The notes under the pieces are model-generated. The model was not told the origin of the DNA, did not search any database, and saw only the letters and a program-made list of their open reading frames with translations. DNA of 64,000 nt from Actinomycetaceae bacterium (lineage in GTDB: Bacteria; Actinomycetota; Actinomycetes; Actinomycetales; Actinomycetaceae), in contig JAUNUK010000001.1 in NCBI GenBank assembly GCA_030538185.1, positions 298,296 through 362,295 on the forward strand. Direction: 5' to 3'. The translations under genes were made by a program, and so were the position numbers. Shown piece by piece: positions 47,249-55,689 of the stretch. Numbering within the stretch: the first letter of the stretch is position 1; each line of letters opens with the position of its first letter.

Positions 47249-48385
47249 ATGGGATTGTTTGATAAGAAGGTTTGCGAGCTTTGCGGTGAAAAAGCCGGGA
47301 TGCTCACAAAGTTATCTTTGCAGGAAGGCTTCCTGTGTGGGGATTGTAAGAAGAAGTTGTCCGATTTCTCTGATGGCTGGAAGCAAAAAACTGTTGCCAA
47401 CGTGCAAGAACACCTGGCTGCACGCGAGGCCAACAAACAGTTGGTCCCTCAGTTTCGGGCGTCTCGCGAACTGGGACCTGACAGGTTCTTCCATGTTGAT
47501 GATGCGCAGGGGCGCTTCCTTTTCGCCTTTGGCCGTGACTTCAAGCAGGGCAATCCACAGATCTTCCAATTCGGTCAGATGGCCGGGGTTCGTGTCTCTC
47601 CACTGTATGACTCGTTTTCTGATGATCGCGACGGGGACGGCATACCCGACCATGTGCAACGTAGCGGTGGAGCAGCTAGCACTGCTGCGACACTGACCGG
47701 GGCTTTGGGTGCGATAGGCGCCCAGATGGGTGGTAGCTTCGGAAACGCCATGGGTTCTATGGCGCAAGGCATGGGTGTAGCAGCCGCCGGTGGGGTCAAC
47801 GCCCAAAACGTGCAGGGCTTAGCCATGGCCAATGGCCTGGGTAACGTCTTTGACCTGGGCACGGATGGCTACGACATGAAGGGTTTTCCCAAAGAGGTCG
47901 ACGGCTTCAAGATCACCTTTCTTTTGAATGACCCCTATATTCGCGAGGTCGTTTTCCAGGAGCGTGGTTCTGACCATCAGGCGTCGTCCATCTTGCAGCA
48001 ATGTGCTGCACCTGTTCAGGCTGCTTTGCAGATGATGGGGCAATCGACTATGCCGATGGGCGGCCAGCCCATGATGCAGCCGGGCATGCCCATGCAACAA
48101 GCGGGTATGTATGCACAGCCTGGAATGCCACCACAGATGCAGCCTGGAATGCAGCCTGGGATGCCTATGCAGCAACCGGGTATGTATCAGCAGCCCGGTG
48201 TGCCAGGGCAGATGCCTCCACAAGCGATGCAACCTGGCATGCCGATGCAAGCAGGAATGCAAGCCCAAGGGATGCAGCCAGCAAATCAACCACCAGCACC
48301 TCAAGGGGGTACGGGTGGCCAATGTGCGGCCTGTGGTGCCGCCGTATCTGGCCCGTTTTGTACAGCGTGCGGGACACGGGCATAG
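47249..48385 (+). CDS. Zinc-ribbon protein with DUF4428-like head and Met/Gln/Pro repeats
   Basis: 378 residues, no membrane helix. The N-terminus is a four-cysteine ribbon (Cys9, 12, 30, 33; KVCELCGEKAG...FLCGDC) like DUF4428. A middle domain of about 200 residues contains PNIFQFG-type PH-like sequence (NPQIFQFGQMAGV). A long repeat of MQPGMPMQQ/GMYQQPG units follows, and the C-terminus is another ribbon (CAACG...CTACG). Leader and first codons (TTCTAGGAGG, ATGGGATTG) match those of the SPFH gene at 38888. Possibly a cytoplasmic partner of the SPFH/zinc-ribbon proteins. Confidence 0.78.
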   Translation: MGLFDKKVCELCGEKAGMLTKLSLQEGFLCGDCKKKLSDFSDGWKQKTVANVQEHLAAREANKQLVPQFRASRELGPDRFFHVDDAQGRFLFAFGRDFKQGNPQIFQFGQMAGVRVSPLYDSFSDDRDGDGIPDHVQRSGGAASTAATLTGALGAIGAQMGGSFGNAMGSMAQGMGVAAAGGVNAQNVQGLAMANGLGNVFDLGTDGYDMKGFPKEVDGFKITFLLNDPYIREVVFQERGSDHQASSILQQCAAPVQAALQMMGQSTMPMGGQPMMQPGMPMQQAGMYAQPGMPPQMQPGMQPGMPMQQPGMYQQPGVPGQMPPQAMQPGMPMQAGMQAQGMQPANQPPAPQGGTGGQCAACGAAVSGPFCTACGTRA

Positions 48386-48436
48386 CAGTAGCTCAAAATT
48401 TCAAACCCATAGTCCATAACGAATAAGGAGAATGAA

Positions 48437-49078
48437 ATGTCATATCCACCCCAACCTCAACAGCCGGGAATGCAACCCGGAATGCCGCCCCCCATGCAGC
48501 CAGGAATGCAACAGCCCATGGGGTACCCGCCCCAAGGCATGCCCATGCAAGAACCACCAACCGCCGTTAAGAAGGGCGTAGCCCTGGCGATCACAATCCT
48601 GGGGGTTTTGTCCATCATTGGTTGTACGCTATCGGCGATCATGGCTTTGATCATGATGGGTGACTTCGGCGCCCTAATACTGATGTATGCCTTGGCCTTT
48701 ATACTGCTGCTGGTCGGCTGGGTATTCGCCATCCAATACTTCCGCCTACTGTCCAAGCCTGGCCTCAATCCGGTAGAGGTCTTCGAAAAGGGCTCGACCA
48801 AGCTTTGGACATTCCTGGGCCTGCAAGGTGCAGGTGTCCTCTTGGCACTTATCTACGCCTTCGGCTTGGCGCGCGGTGGCATTGAAAAGAACCTACAAGA
48901 GATCGTTGGCGGCACAGGCGAGATAGGTGACATCTTGATGGCCAGTGTTAAAGACGCCGTCGACGGCAAGGTAGCCATGCTTGCCAATGGCGTATGGCCT
49001 GCACTCTTCTGGCTGATTGTTGTCGCCATTGTTGGCATCCTGGCGCGCAATAAGCAAGCCGAACTTGCAGGTATGTGA
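48437..49078 (+). CDS. Four-helix membrane protein with Pro/Gln/Met-rich head
   Basis: 213 residues. The first 43 are Pro/Gln/Met/Gly-rich (QQPGMQPGMPPPMQPGMQQP), the same composition as the tail of the preceding gene. Four hydrophobic helices follow (e.g. VALAITILGVLSIIGCTLSA and PALFWLIVVAIVGILA). AAGGAG precedes the ATG and the gene lies 51 bases after its neighbour, so co-transcription is likely. No family recognised. Confidence 0.75.
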   Translation: MSYPPQPQQPGMQPGMPPPMQPGMQQPMGYPPQGMPMQEPPTAVKKGVALAITILGVLSIIGCTLSAIMALIMMGDFGALILMYALAFILLLVGWVFAIQYFRLLSKPGLNPVEVFEKGSTKLWTFLGLQGAGVLLALIYAFGLARGGIEKNLQEIVGGTGEIGDILMASVKDAVDGKVAMLANGVWPALFWLIVVAIVGILARNKQAELAGM

Positions 49079-49240
49079 CTTAACCGAATAGGAAACCTGG
49101 CGGTGGCAGGCAGTCCTACCTGCCACCCTCTCTCCCAGGGCCGTGCTGGCGGTGGGGTCGTGACGATCCCCACGATCCCACCGCCCCCACACGACAGCCA
49201 CACGAACGCCACCAATAACAGCACCAACAGAGAGAAGACA

Positions 49241-50023
49241 ATGATGGCACAGTCAAAAATGCCGCGTATCGCCATGGCTCTATTAGCCTCGGTCGTCCTT
49301 GCATTCACCGCAGCTTGTGGTGTGGGCAAGGACAAGGGCGAGGAAAGCGCTTCGCCCTCGGAAAGCAAAAGCGTGGAGGCTACCCAAAGCGAAGAACCCG
49401 AAACCCCGGAGGCTAAGGGGAACGTCTTGGAGCCGGATAGTTGCCTGACCCCCCTAAACGCCTATAGTGCCTGTCAGTTCACGAATCCCGAAGATGTGCC
49501 CATCAAGGTACAGCCCATCTTTGGGCTTTTCGACGCCGATGGTAAGGACATCTCTATGCACGAGAAAGAGGCCGGGATGTCAATCTTGACTGTGGCGCCC
49601 GGACAGACCTTCACCTACGTGATTCAAGGGAGCCTCACGGATGGACACTACACATCCGATGTGGCCGAGGTGAAGAACAAGGCCACTTACGAGTTGGCCG
49701 AGGGCGAACCCGTATGGGACGGGACAATTGAGATAACTGATATTCAAGGCTGGACAGGCAACGACGATGACGATTTACCCAGGATGACTCTGACCGTGCG
49801 GCCCACCGACCCGGCAGTTAACGGCCCCGAACTGCGGATTTACACGGTGTGTAAAAATGATCAAGACATGTTTGGGGTGTCGGACACCACTGTGTGGCTA
49901 ACCGGAAAACCGGAATACGTGCAGGGCGATGTAGGCCTGGCAGTGAATTATAAAAAGAGTGGGGAACAGGGTCCTACCAACTGTGAAACCTTCGGTGTAT
50001 TCCACAAATTGCCTAAGAAGTAG
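49241..50023 (+). CDS. Lipoprotein of unknown function
   Basis: 260 residues. Signal peptide with lipobox FTAAC (Cys26), a Ser/Glu/Thr linker (SASPSESKSVEATQSEEPET) and an outside domain with two or three cysteines. A DUF-type beta-rich fold seems likely (VAPGQTFTYVIQGSL), recalling FxLYD-like accessory domains, but this is a guess. The next gene is a tandem paralogue with near-identical leader residues. The frame is open well upstream; the first ATG that gives a signal peptide is 49241. Confidence 0.8.
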   Translation: MMAQSKMPRIAMALLASVVLAFTAACGVGKDKGEESASPSESKSVEATQSEEPETPEAKGNVLEPDSCLTPLNAYSACQFTNPEDVPIKVQPIFGLFDADGKDISMHEKEAGMSILTVAPGQTFTYVIQGSLTDGHYTSDVAEVKNKATYELAEGEPVWDGTIEITDIQGWTGNDDDDLPRMTLTVRPTDPAVNGPELRIYTVCKNDQDMFGVSDTTVWLTGKPEYVQGDVGLAVNYKKSGEQGPTNCETFGVFHKLPKK

Positions 50024-50067
50024 AGACAACATACCCAACTCAATACTCACAAAACAAAGGAACGATC

Positions 50068-50841
50068 ATGAAAAAGTCACATATGCCACGCATTGCCTTG
50101 GCGCTGTTGGCCTCGGCTGCGCTTACATTCACTGCTGCTTGTGGTGGGGGCAAGGACAAGGGTGAGGAAAGTGCCTCGCCCTCGGAAAGTAAAAGCGTAG
50201 AGGCGACTCAAAGCGAAGAACCCACTGAGGAAGCTCCCAAAGCCAAGGGTGAGGTCATTGATGCCAGCGAATGTAGTGGACCACTGGGGATAGCCTCGGT
50301 CTGTGTCTTTACAAACCCGAAGGACGTGCCCGTCAAAATGAGCATCATTTACGGGTTTTATAACGCCGCCGGTGAGGACATTTCCGACCACTCGCGCGAG
50401 GCTGACGCTTACGCCATGACCGTTGCGCCCGGTCAAACCTTCCCGTGGATTGTGCATGAGGAGATATTGCTCGACAACCCCGACCATGTGGTTGCAGCCA
50501 TCAAACACCAGGCAGTCATCGAGGAAACCCCTGATGCTCCCGTATGGGATGGCACTATTGAGCTCGGCCCAGTGGAAGGGTGGACCGGGGGCACAGATTC
50601 CGAACTGAAAACGACAATTACGGTGCGCCCCACTGATCCGGGCGCGGAAGGCTCGCACATGGTCGCGTTTGTCGTCTGTAAGAATGACGCAGGGTACGCC
50701 GCCGTTTCATCAGACGGGGGCACCTACCTTATGAGGGAACCCGAATACGTCAGTGATAACGCCATGTTCTTCATCGATCGAACAAAGGAAGGTCAGGCCC
50801 AACCGACCTGTGAAGCCTACGGGGTGCTACAAGCGAAGTAG
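50068..50841 (+). CDS. Lipoprotein, tandem paralogue of the gene at 49241
   Basis: 257 residues. Lipobox FTAAC (Cys25), then a linker practically identical to the partner's (GKDKGEESASPSESKSVEAT). The mature domains share spaced motifs (VFTNPKDVPVKM against QFTNPEDVPIKV; VAPGQTFPWIV against VAPGQTFTYVI; TVRPTDPGAEG against TVRPTDPAVNG) but otherwise diverge. AAAGGAACG precedes the ATG. The pair probably arose by duplication with stronger conservation of the exported leader. Function unknown. Confidence 0.8.
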   Translation: MKKSHMPRIALALLASAALTFTAACGGGKDKGEESASPSESKSVEATQSEEPTEEAPKAKGEVIDASECSGPLGIASVCVFTNPKDVPVKMSIIYGFYNAAGEDISDHSREADAYAMTVAPGQTFPWIVHEEILLDNPDHVVAAIKHQAVIEETPDAPVWDGTIELGPVEGWTGGTDSELKTTITVRPTDPGAEGSHMVAFVVCKNDAGYAAVSSDGGTYLMREPEYVSDNAMFFIDRTKEGQAQPTCEAYGVLQAK

Positions 50842-50867
50842 CCTGCGGAGAAAACTTGATTGTGCGT

Positions 50868-50929
50868 GTCTGCCACCCACACCGCAGGGCAGACAAAGTG
50901 GCGTCACCCCTCTGTGGGTGGCGCCACTT
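50868..50929. terminator. Paired hairpins between convergent lipoprotein and regulator genes
   Basis: GTCTGCC (50868-50874) pairs with GGCAGAC (50888-50894). A 13-base stem follows, 50896-50908 against 50917-50929, with one mismatch; it overlaps the end of the regulator gene. No T-run on either side; likely a bidirectional terminator. Confidence 0.55.
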
Positions 50930-51539
50930 GATCTACCACAATGAAGCCTGATGAAAGGGCATAAAGGGCTAGGCGCGCGATCGATTGGTAGCCAGTTTTC
51001 GTCAGGATCGAGGAAATATTCGACTTGATGGTGTTTTCCGACAAGGTCATTCGGTCCGCTATTTCTTTACGGGTGAACCCGGCGCACACCAGGCGCAACA
51101 CCTCAATTTCACGCTCACTGAGTTCGTTATAGCCAAGCGCTGGGATTTTGGGTTCTGGGGGGTAAATCGAGTAGTCATTGGCTGAGGAACGCAGGATCGA
51201 CAAGAGTTCTGAAGTATGGATGTTTTTGTATACAAAGGAGGTCACACCTGCCTGCTTTGCGGCATCCACGAAGGTTACGTCAGGCATGGCAGTCATCAGC
51301 ACAACCGTGACATCTGGATGTGATGCGTTTAGTTTGGCCGCCGCCTCAAGCCCGACAGGCCCGTCCACTGTGCACACATCCATTAAAACCATATTGGCGT
51401 TGTTTTTCTCAACAGCTTGAGGCAACGTAGCCGGGTCTTGGAGCGTAGCAACAACCTCGAAGTCTTCCTCGGCTTCCAGGGCACGCGCCAGGGAATCCAG
51501 CAAAACCAGCTGGTCTTCCACCACAACGATTCGTTTCAT
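50904..51539 (-). CDS. NarL/LuxR-type response regulator
   Basis: 211 residues. The receiver domain has the acidic pair near residues 8-9, phospho-acceptor Asp54 (VLMDVCTVDG), Thr83 and Lys105 (SFVYKN). The C-terminal LuxR HTH is LSEREIEVLRLVCAGFTRKE followed by the recognition helix SENTIKSNISSI. No kinase gene is adjacent; the two HisKA_3-type kinases at 30772 and 43492 are the only visible candidates. It may bind palindromic sites such as the CACCCnnnTGGGT boxes; this is inference. Start ATG 51539; the frame is open 33 bases further up without a better start. Confidence 0.9.
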   Translation of the reverse strand: MKRIVVVEDQLVLLDSLARALEAEEDFEVVATLQDPATLPQAVEKNNANMVLMDVCTVDGPVGLEAAAKLNASHPDVTVVLMTAMPDVTFVDAAKQAGVTSFVYKNIHTSELLSILRSSANDYSIYPPEPKIPALGYNELSEREIEVLRLVCAGFTRKEIADRMTLSENTIKSNISSILTKTGYQSIARLALYALSSGFIVVDQVAPPTEG

Positions 51540-51722
51540 TACCCGTCCCAGGTCAGCTTGGCATCCTCGCAAATCCCCGCCATTCTAGCAGTCACGAGTG
51601 GCGGTCGATAGCCCTGAGTTTGTGCGGTTGGTCAGGTTTGAGCCGTTTTCAAACGATTTCCTAGCCAATAGCATGTGGTCTCGGATATATCTGCGGCTGC
51701 GGGGGTGTGTAGGCTCGTATTT

Positions 51723-52808
51723 ATGAAGCGCACGATGTCATGGGCGTTAATCCTGTTCGTCTTGCTGCTGGTTGGGATATTGGCCACCCTGGCTTTCTTT
51801 CCGGGGTTTGTTTTTTCGCGCTGGCTTTCCACGCGGGCAGTGGTTGCGCACGCCTTGGCTTTCCCTTTGGCGATGGGCTCAATTGGGGTGGCGTGCGGTG
51901 TTGGAGCGTTGGGTTTTGCAGGTCTTCGGGTGATGCGCGGCAGGCCACATGCCCAGGGTTTGACCTCGTGGTTTTGGATTCTTCTGGCTGTCCTTGGGGT
52001 GGTGACCTTCGCATCCTCGATCCGTTTGTCCATGCCGCCAGGCGCGGCAACAGACAGTGCTCCCCAAGGCCGTACGTTAACTGTCCTCACCTGGAATACG
52101 CATGACGGAAACGTCGAGACGCAACTCGGGAAACTCTTGGAAGAGCACAGGCCCGATATTGTGGTGTTGCCAGAAACGAATTCGAGTCGAATGGCAAGGT
52201 TCTTGGCATTGTCGACCAATGGCCCTCAGTACGACCTCTTTGAACGCAGTTTCGCTTCCCGGGCCACCAGCATAGAAGCAACCTTGGTGCTGGTCAGTCG
52301 CGACTTGGGTGCATACCGCTTGGTAGAAGGCCCGCAGGTGACTTTCGATGCCGTGCACCTGGTACCCGACAAGGACCCATCCCTGCCCGCAATCGTGGGC
52401 GTACACACGGCTCCGCCTCTGCCAGGTTTAATGGATGCCTGGCGCACAGATCTGCAGCTTGTCGCCCAGATGTCGGGCTGCGCCAACAGCCCCGACGTCC
52501 CCGGTAAAGAGCACATCTCTTCAGCCCCAGGTGGCACGATTGTTGCCGGGGATGTCAACGCCACCATGCGCCACGGCGCCTTGGCGCAACAGCGTGGCTG
52601 TACGGATGCGTCAAGCAAGGTGACGCCCTCGGGAAAAAATAGGATTCTAGCGACGCAAGGTACGTGGCCAGCCTCCCTGCCAGCCGTGCTGCGCTCGCCC
52701 ATCGACCATGTGTTGCTCAGCGGCCCCCTCACCCCGCTCAGCGCCCAAGTCTTACCCACCAAGGAATCAGATCACAATCCTTTGTTGGTAACCGTAGGTG
52801 CGAAATGA
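51723..52808 (+). CDS. Membrane-anchored endonuclease/exonuclease/phosphatase family protein
   Basis: 361 residues. Three hydrophobic helices in the first 105 residues (ALILFVLLLVGILATLAFFP; HALAFPLAMGSIGVACGVGA; FWILLAVLGVVTFASSI) place the catalytic domain outside. EEP motifs are present: TVLTWNTHDGNVE, DIVVLPETNSSR, VAGDVNATMRHG and the final SDHNPLLV. The substrate could be nucleic acid, phospholipid or another phosphodiester. The ATG at 51723 starts the first helix; the ribosome site is weak. Confidence 0.87.
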   Translation: MKRTMSWALILFVLLLVGILATLAFFPGFVFSRWLSTRAVVAHALAFPLAMGSIGVACGVGALGFAGLRVMRGRPHAQGLTSWFWILLAVLGVVTFASSIRLSMPPGAATDSAPQGRTLTVLTWNTHDGNVETQLGKLLEEHRPDIVVLPETNSSRMARFLALSTNGPQYDLFERSFASRATSIEATLVLVSRDLGAYRLVEGPQVTFDAVHLVPDKDPSLPAIVGVHTAPPLPGLMDAWRTDLQLVAQMSGCANSPDVPGKEHISSAPGGTIVAGDVNATMRHGALAQQRGCTDASSKVTPSGKNRILATQGTWPASLPAVLRSPIDHVLLSGPLTPLSAQVLPTKESDHNPLLVTVGAK

Positions 52809-52843
52809 GTGATCACCTGCGAAAAGGGTTTACGTAAAATAAG

Positions 52844-52877
52844 CAATAATTTCCCTTCAGCATGTCAAAAATTATTG
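52844..52877. promoter_or_regulatory. Inverted repeat, candidate operator of the AbrB/PIN operon
   Basis: CAATAATTT (52844-52852) and AAATTATTG (52869-52877) are perfect complements separated by 16 bases, in an A/T-rich stretch about 57 bases upstream of the antitoxin start. Autoregulation by the AbrB-type antitoxin is expected from the family. Confidence 0.5.
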
Positions 52878-52933
52878 ATACTATGCAAGTAGGGTTTTCC
52901 CTACTTTTCCTACGGGCTGAAGAGGTGGTGAAG

Positions 52934-53194
52934 GTGTCGAATACCGCTTTCGTTGACAATGCAAAGGTGATGGCAAAGGGTCAGGTGACCATCCCGAAAG
53001 ATGTTCGTGACATCCTTGGGGTAAGCAGCGGAGATCGTGTGTCTTTCGTTGTCGAGGGAAACGACGTTCGCTTGGTTAATTCCGCAGTGCATGCGATGCA
53101 AATCCTACAAAATGACATGGCTGGGGAGGCTGAGCGTGCGGGCCTAAAAACAGACGACGAGGTGATGGGCCTTGTGAAAACCCTGCGGGGATAG
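52934..53194 (+). CDS. AbrB/SpoVT-family antitoxin
   Basis: 86 residues. The swapped-hairpin DNA-binding motif is AKGQVTIPKDVRDILGVSSG followed by DRVSFVVEGNDVRLV. The C-terminal 35 residues would wrap the toxin. I start at GTG 52934, which has AGAGG eight bases upstream; the frame is open back to 52862 but those residues do not fit the family. The PIN gene begins ten bases after the stop. Confidence 0.85.
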   Translation: MSNTAFVDNAKVMAKGQVTIPKDVRDILGVSSGDRVSFVVEGNDVRLVNSAVHAMQILQNDMAGEAERAGLKTDDEVMGLVKTLRG

Positions 53195-53204
53195 GTGTGA
53201 GTGA

Positions 53205-53642
53205 GTGAGGGTTTTAATTGACACGAACGTGCTAATCTCTGCCGCAATTAACCCTGTCGGCACGCCTTACCGTGCTTATACACAGGCGGTTTCTTTTCCG
53301 AATCAAGGAATCATTTGTGATCAGAATATTATTGAGCTGAAAGATGTATTCGCCAGAAAATTTCCAACCAAGCTTGAAGCTTTGGAGAGGTTCCTTTCTG
53401 TTGCATTGCTGGTTCTTGAACTAGTTGAAGTGCTGTCGAGAGAATTGGGTGATGAAAAACAAATAAGGGATTTGGATGATAGGCCGATTTTGCGTGCAGC
53501 GATCGCTGCCAAAGCCGATGTGCTTATCACTGGCGATAAGGACTTTTTAGAATCCGGTCTGAAAAAGCCAATGATTATGACACCTGCCCAGTTCTTGGCT
53601 GAGGGTGGCAAGGAACTGTCAATACCGAGGCTACGCAGGTGA
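53205..53642 (+). CDS. PIN-domain toxin (putative ribonuclease)
   Basis: 145 residues of the stand-alone PIN family often paired with AbrB antitoxins. Acidic metal-site residues appear in VLIDTNVLISA, in the middle DLDDRPILRAAIAAKADVLI and in TGDKDFLESG. Such toxins cleave RNA. GTG start at 53205. Base composition is lower in G+C than neighbours, in keeping with a mobile toxin-antitoxin pair. Confidence 0.87.
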   Translation: MRVLIDTNVLISAAINPVGTPYRAYTQAVSFPNQGIICDQNIIELKDVFARKFPTKLEALERFLSVALLVLELVEVLSRELGDEKQIRDLDDRPILRAAIAAKADVLITGDKDFLESGLKKPMIMTPAQFLAEGGKELSIPRLRR

Positions 53643-53657
53643 TGAGTTGGGCGCTGT

Positions 53658-54995
53658 TTAACTGGTATGGGTGCGGCGCACCCATAGGGCCTGGTGCTTG
53701 CCGTTGACACGGGTGGCTATCAAGGTCGCCCCTTGGCCGTCTGCAGGTTTGGGTGCCCCGTGCAGGACCTGTGCGCGCAGTTTCTCTGGCGAAACATCCG
53801 CGCCGCGTTTCTTGATCTCCAGGCTGGTGACGTCGTTGGCGCGTGCCCACTGCCGCAGGGCCTTGACCTGCAAGGGCAAAACGTCCAACACCTCGAAACA
53901 CTCCACAAAAGGCGAAACCTCTGCGCCGGGCAAAGTGTCGGCACATAAGTAGGCGATTCCAGGCGACACGAGGCCCCTCGCCCCGCCCAGTTCTGCCACC
54001 CGGTTTAGCAAGCCCGCCCTCAACACGGCACCATCCGCTTCCCACACATACTTTCCGAGGGCGCCAGTTTCGACTGTGGCGGCAGGTTGGGAGGGGTCGG
54101 TGCAATCCGGATCCACCAGCACGTGCGTGCGCAGACCGTGACGCACAGGTAGGTTCTGTTCAAAACCCGTATGTGCGTCGACCTCCGAAGTGCTCTGTGG
54201 ATCACATTCAATGCTGCGCATAACCACGGCTGACCTGCCTGGACCTCCAGGGCCGCGCAGGTCACCGAACCACAGCCCTGCCTCAAGGACCTCGCCGTCG
54301 AAAGACACCCATTGGGCGTGCCCGTCGCCAGGAATGAGCCCATAGTCGATCCCGGGCGCCACTTTGACGCCAAGGTTCCTTCCAGGCACAAGATCCGCCC
54401 AAGCCAAGACCAGCGATAGCGGCGGTGACCAGTCTTCAGGGTTCTTTAGACGCCCGCGCGCACCACGTCTGGCAGGGTCAGCAAACACCCCGTCCACGCC
54501 TAAACCCGCCACGTCCATGTCCACAACGTTGGCAACTGTCACCTGTACATCTGCAAAAGGACGCAAGTTCACCAGGGCGCAACTGGCCGCAGCTTCGTCC
54601 ATGTCGAAGGCTCGCACGCCAATCCCCAGCGCACCCAAAGCCATAGAATCTGCGCCAATTCCGCAACCCAGGTCCGCAACGACCCCACAGCCGGCCTCAC
54701 GGAACCGCGCGGCGTGTAACCCCGCCACAGGCAGGCGGGTTGCTTGTTCCAGACCTTCGCGTGTGAACAGCATCGAGTCGGCAAACGGGCCGAACTTGCT
54801 AACTGCCTCACCGCGCAGTTGCCACTGCGTCAAGACAGCGGCCACCAGGTCCGATGAGACACCGCGCCGGCGCAGTCCTGCCCCAATAGCCTGAGCCTGT
54901 GCAGCATCGTATGCGCCACGCGCGCTCAGACTTTCAAGCAGCCTAAAGCCCTCAGGTTCCAAAACCAGTCTCAAAGATGAATCTGGGGCAGACAT
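53658..54995 (-). CDS. SAM-dependent methyltransferase with THUMP-like C-terminal domain
   Basis: 445 residues. The SAM loop VVADLGCGIGADSMALG lies near residue 105, followed by acidic VRAFDMDEAAA and VFADPARRGARGR (a DPPY-like position). The last 90 residues (EISPFVECFEVLDVLPLQVK-like stretch, SLEIKKRGADVSPEKLRAQV) match the THUMP-like C-terminal domain of actinobacterial homologues. An RNA substrate is plausible but unproven. Start ATG 54995 behind AAGGAA. Its last codons carry a perfect 21-bp palindrome (53666-53686). Confidence 0.85.
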   Translation of the reverse strand: MSAPDSSLRLVLEPEGFRLLESLSARGAYDAAQAQAIGAGLRRRGVSSDLVAAVLTQWQLRGEAVSKFGPFADSMLFTREGLEQATRLPVAGLHAARFREAGCGVVADLGCGIGADSMALGALGIGVRAFDMDEAAASCALVNLRPFADVQVTVANVVDMDVAGLGVDGVFADPARRGARGRLKNPEDWSPPLSLVLAWADLVPGRNLGVKVAPGIDYGLIPGDGHAQWVSFDGEVLEAGLWFGDLRGPGGPGRSAVVMRSIECDPQSTSEVDAHTGFEQNLPVRHGLRTHVLVDPDCTDPSQPAATVETGALGKYVWEADGAVLRAGLLNRVAELGGARGLVSPGIAYLCADTLPGAEVSPFVECFEVLDVLPLQVKALRQWARANDVTSLEIKKRGADVSPEKLRAQVLHGAPKPADGQGATLIATRVNGKHQALWVRRTHTS

Positions 54996-55109
54996 GAAAT
55001 AGGTTCCTTCGCTCAGGGCCGAAAGTCTAGGAACAGGCCAAACATCGGCCCGCCCTCGGAAATAATTGAAGCTTTAGGTAATCTTACCCAGCTGTGTCCA
55101 CAACAATTG

Positions 55110-55136
55110 TTGGCACTCAGCTTGCGAGAGTGCTAA
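55110..55136 (+). promoter_or_regulatory. CIRCE operator (HrcA site) of groES
   Basis: TTGGCACTC-N9-GAGTGCTAA, one base off the CIRCE consensus TTAGCACTC-N9-GAGTGCTAA. It lies 112 bases upstream of groES, so heat-shock repression by HrcA is expected. Confidence 0.93.
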
Positions 55137-55248
55137 AACACGATTAACCTTGAATAGTCACTTCGGTGACGTACTGGAATGCCTGACCCCCGCGACGGCG
55201 GGCACCAGCTAACTTGTCCTAACCACTTCGCAGAAAGGGAGGTCCGCA

Positions 55249-55545
55249 GTGTCGGTCTCCATCAAGCCGCTCGAAGACCGAGTGGTAATCAAGCAGTCGG
55301 AAGCTGAAACCACAACCGCTTCGGGGCTAGTTATCCCCGATACGGCCAAGGAAAAGCCGCAAGAGGGCACTGTTGTGGCTGTTGGCCCAGGTCGCATTGA
55401 CGACAAGGGCAACCGCGTCCCCATGGATGTAAAAGAGGGTGACTCTGTCATCTATTCCAAGTACGGCGGCACCGAGGTCAAGTACGGTGCGGAGGAATAC
55501 CTGATTCTTTCCGCGCGCGACCTTCTTGCAGTCGTGACGCGCTAG
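55249..55545 (+). CDS. groES: Co-chaperonin GroES
   Basis: 98 residues, normal length. It starts [15 protein letters not shown], has the mobile-loop region [20 protein letters not shown] and ends [16 protein letters not shown]. It caps the GroEL folding chamber. GTG start at 55249 behind AAAGGGAGG. A terminator follows at once and no groEL is next to it, so groES is expressed alone here. Confidence 0.97.
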   Translation: MSVSIKPLEDRVVIKQSEAETTTASGLVIPDTAKEKPQEGTVVAVGPGRIDDKGNRVPMDVKEGDSVIYSKYGGTEVKYGAEEYLILSARDLLAVVTR

Positions 55546-55574
55546 GTTCAGCGCTAGGCTCAGCAATATAGCAG

Positions 55575-55607
55575 TGACCCGGTCCGTTTGGGCCGGGTCA
55601 TGCTTTT
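55575..55607 (+). terminator. Rho-independent terminator of groES
   Basis: TGACCCGG (55575-55582) pairs with CCGGGTCA (55593-55600), followed by TGCTTTT. It begins 29 bases after the groES stop. Confidence 0.8.
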
Positions 55608-55689
55608 GCTTGGACAATATGGGTAGCTAGGTTGTTGTAGGCATCGCAAATGCCACAAACAGCATTGGTGTGTCGAGGTCGTAAACGTA

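Noticed and set aside
47312..48322. Minus-strand frames, including a His/Leu-rich one, opposite the zinc-ribbon protein
   Set aside because: They arise from the Met/Gln/Pro repeat codons read in reverse and lack starts with ribosome sites.
53666..53686. 21-bp palindrome TATGGGTGCG-G-CGCACCCATA as another regulon box
   Set aside because: It lies in the last codons of the methyltransferase, not before a gene, and its spacing differs from the CACCCnnnTGGGT box; it may assist termination.
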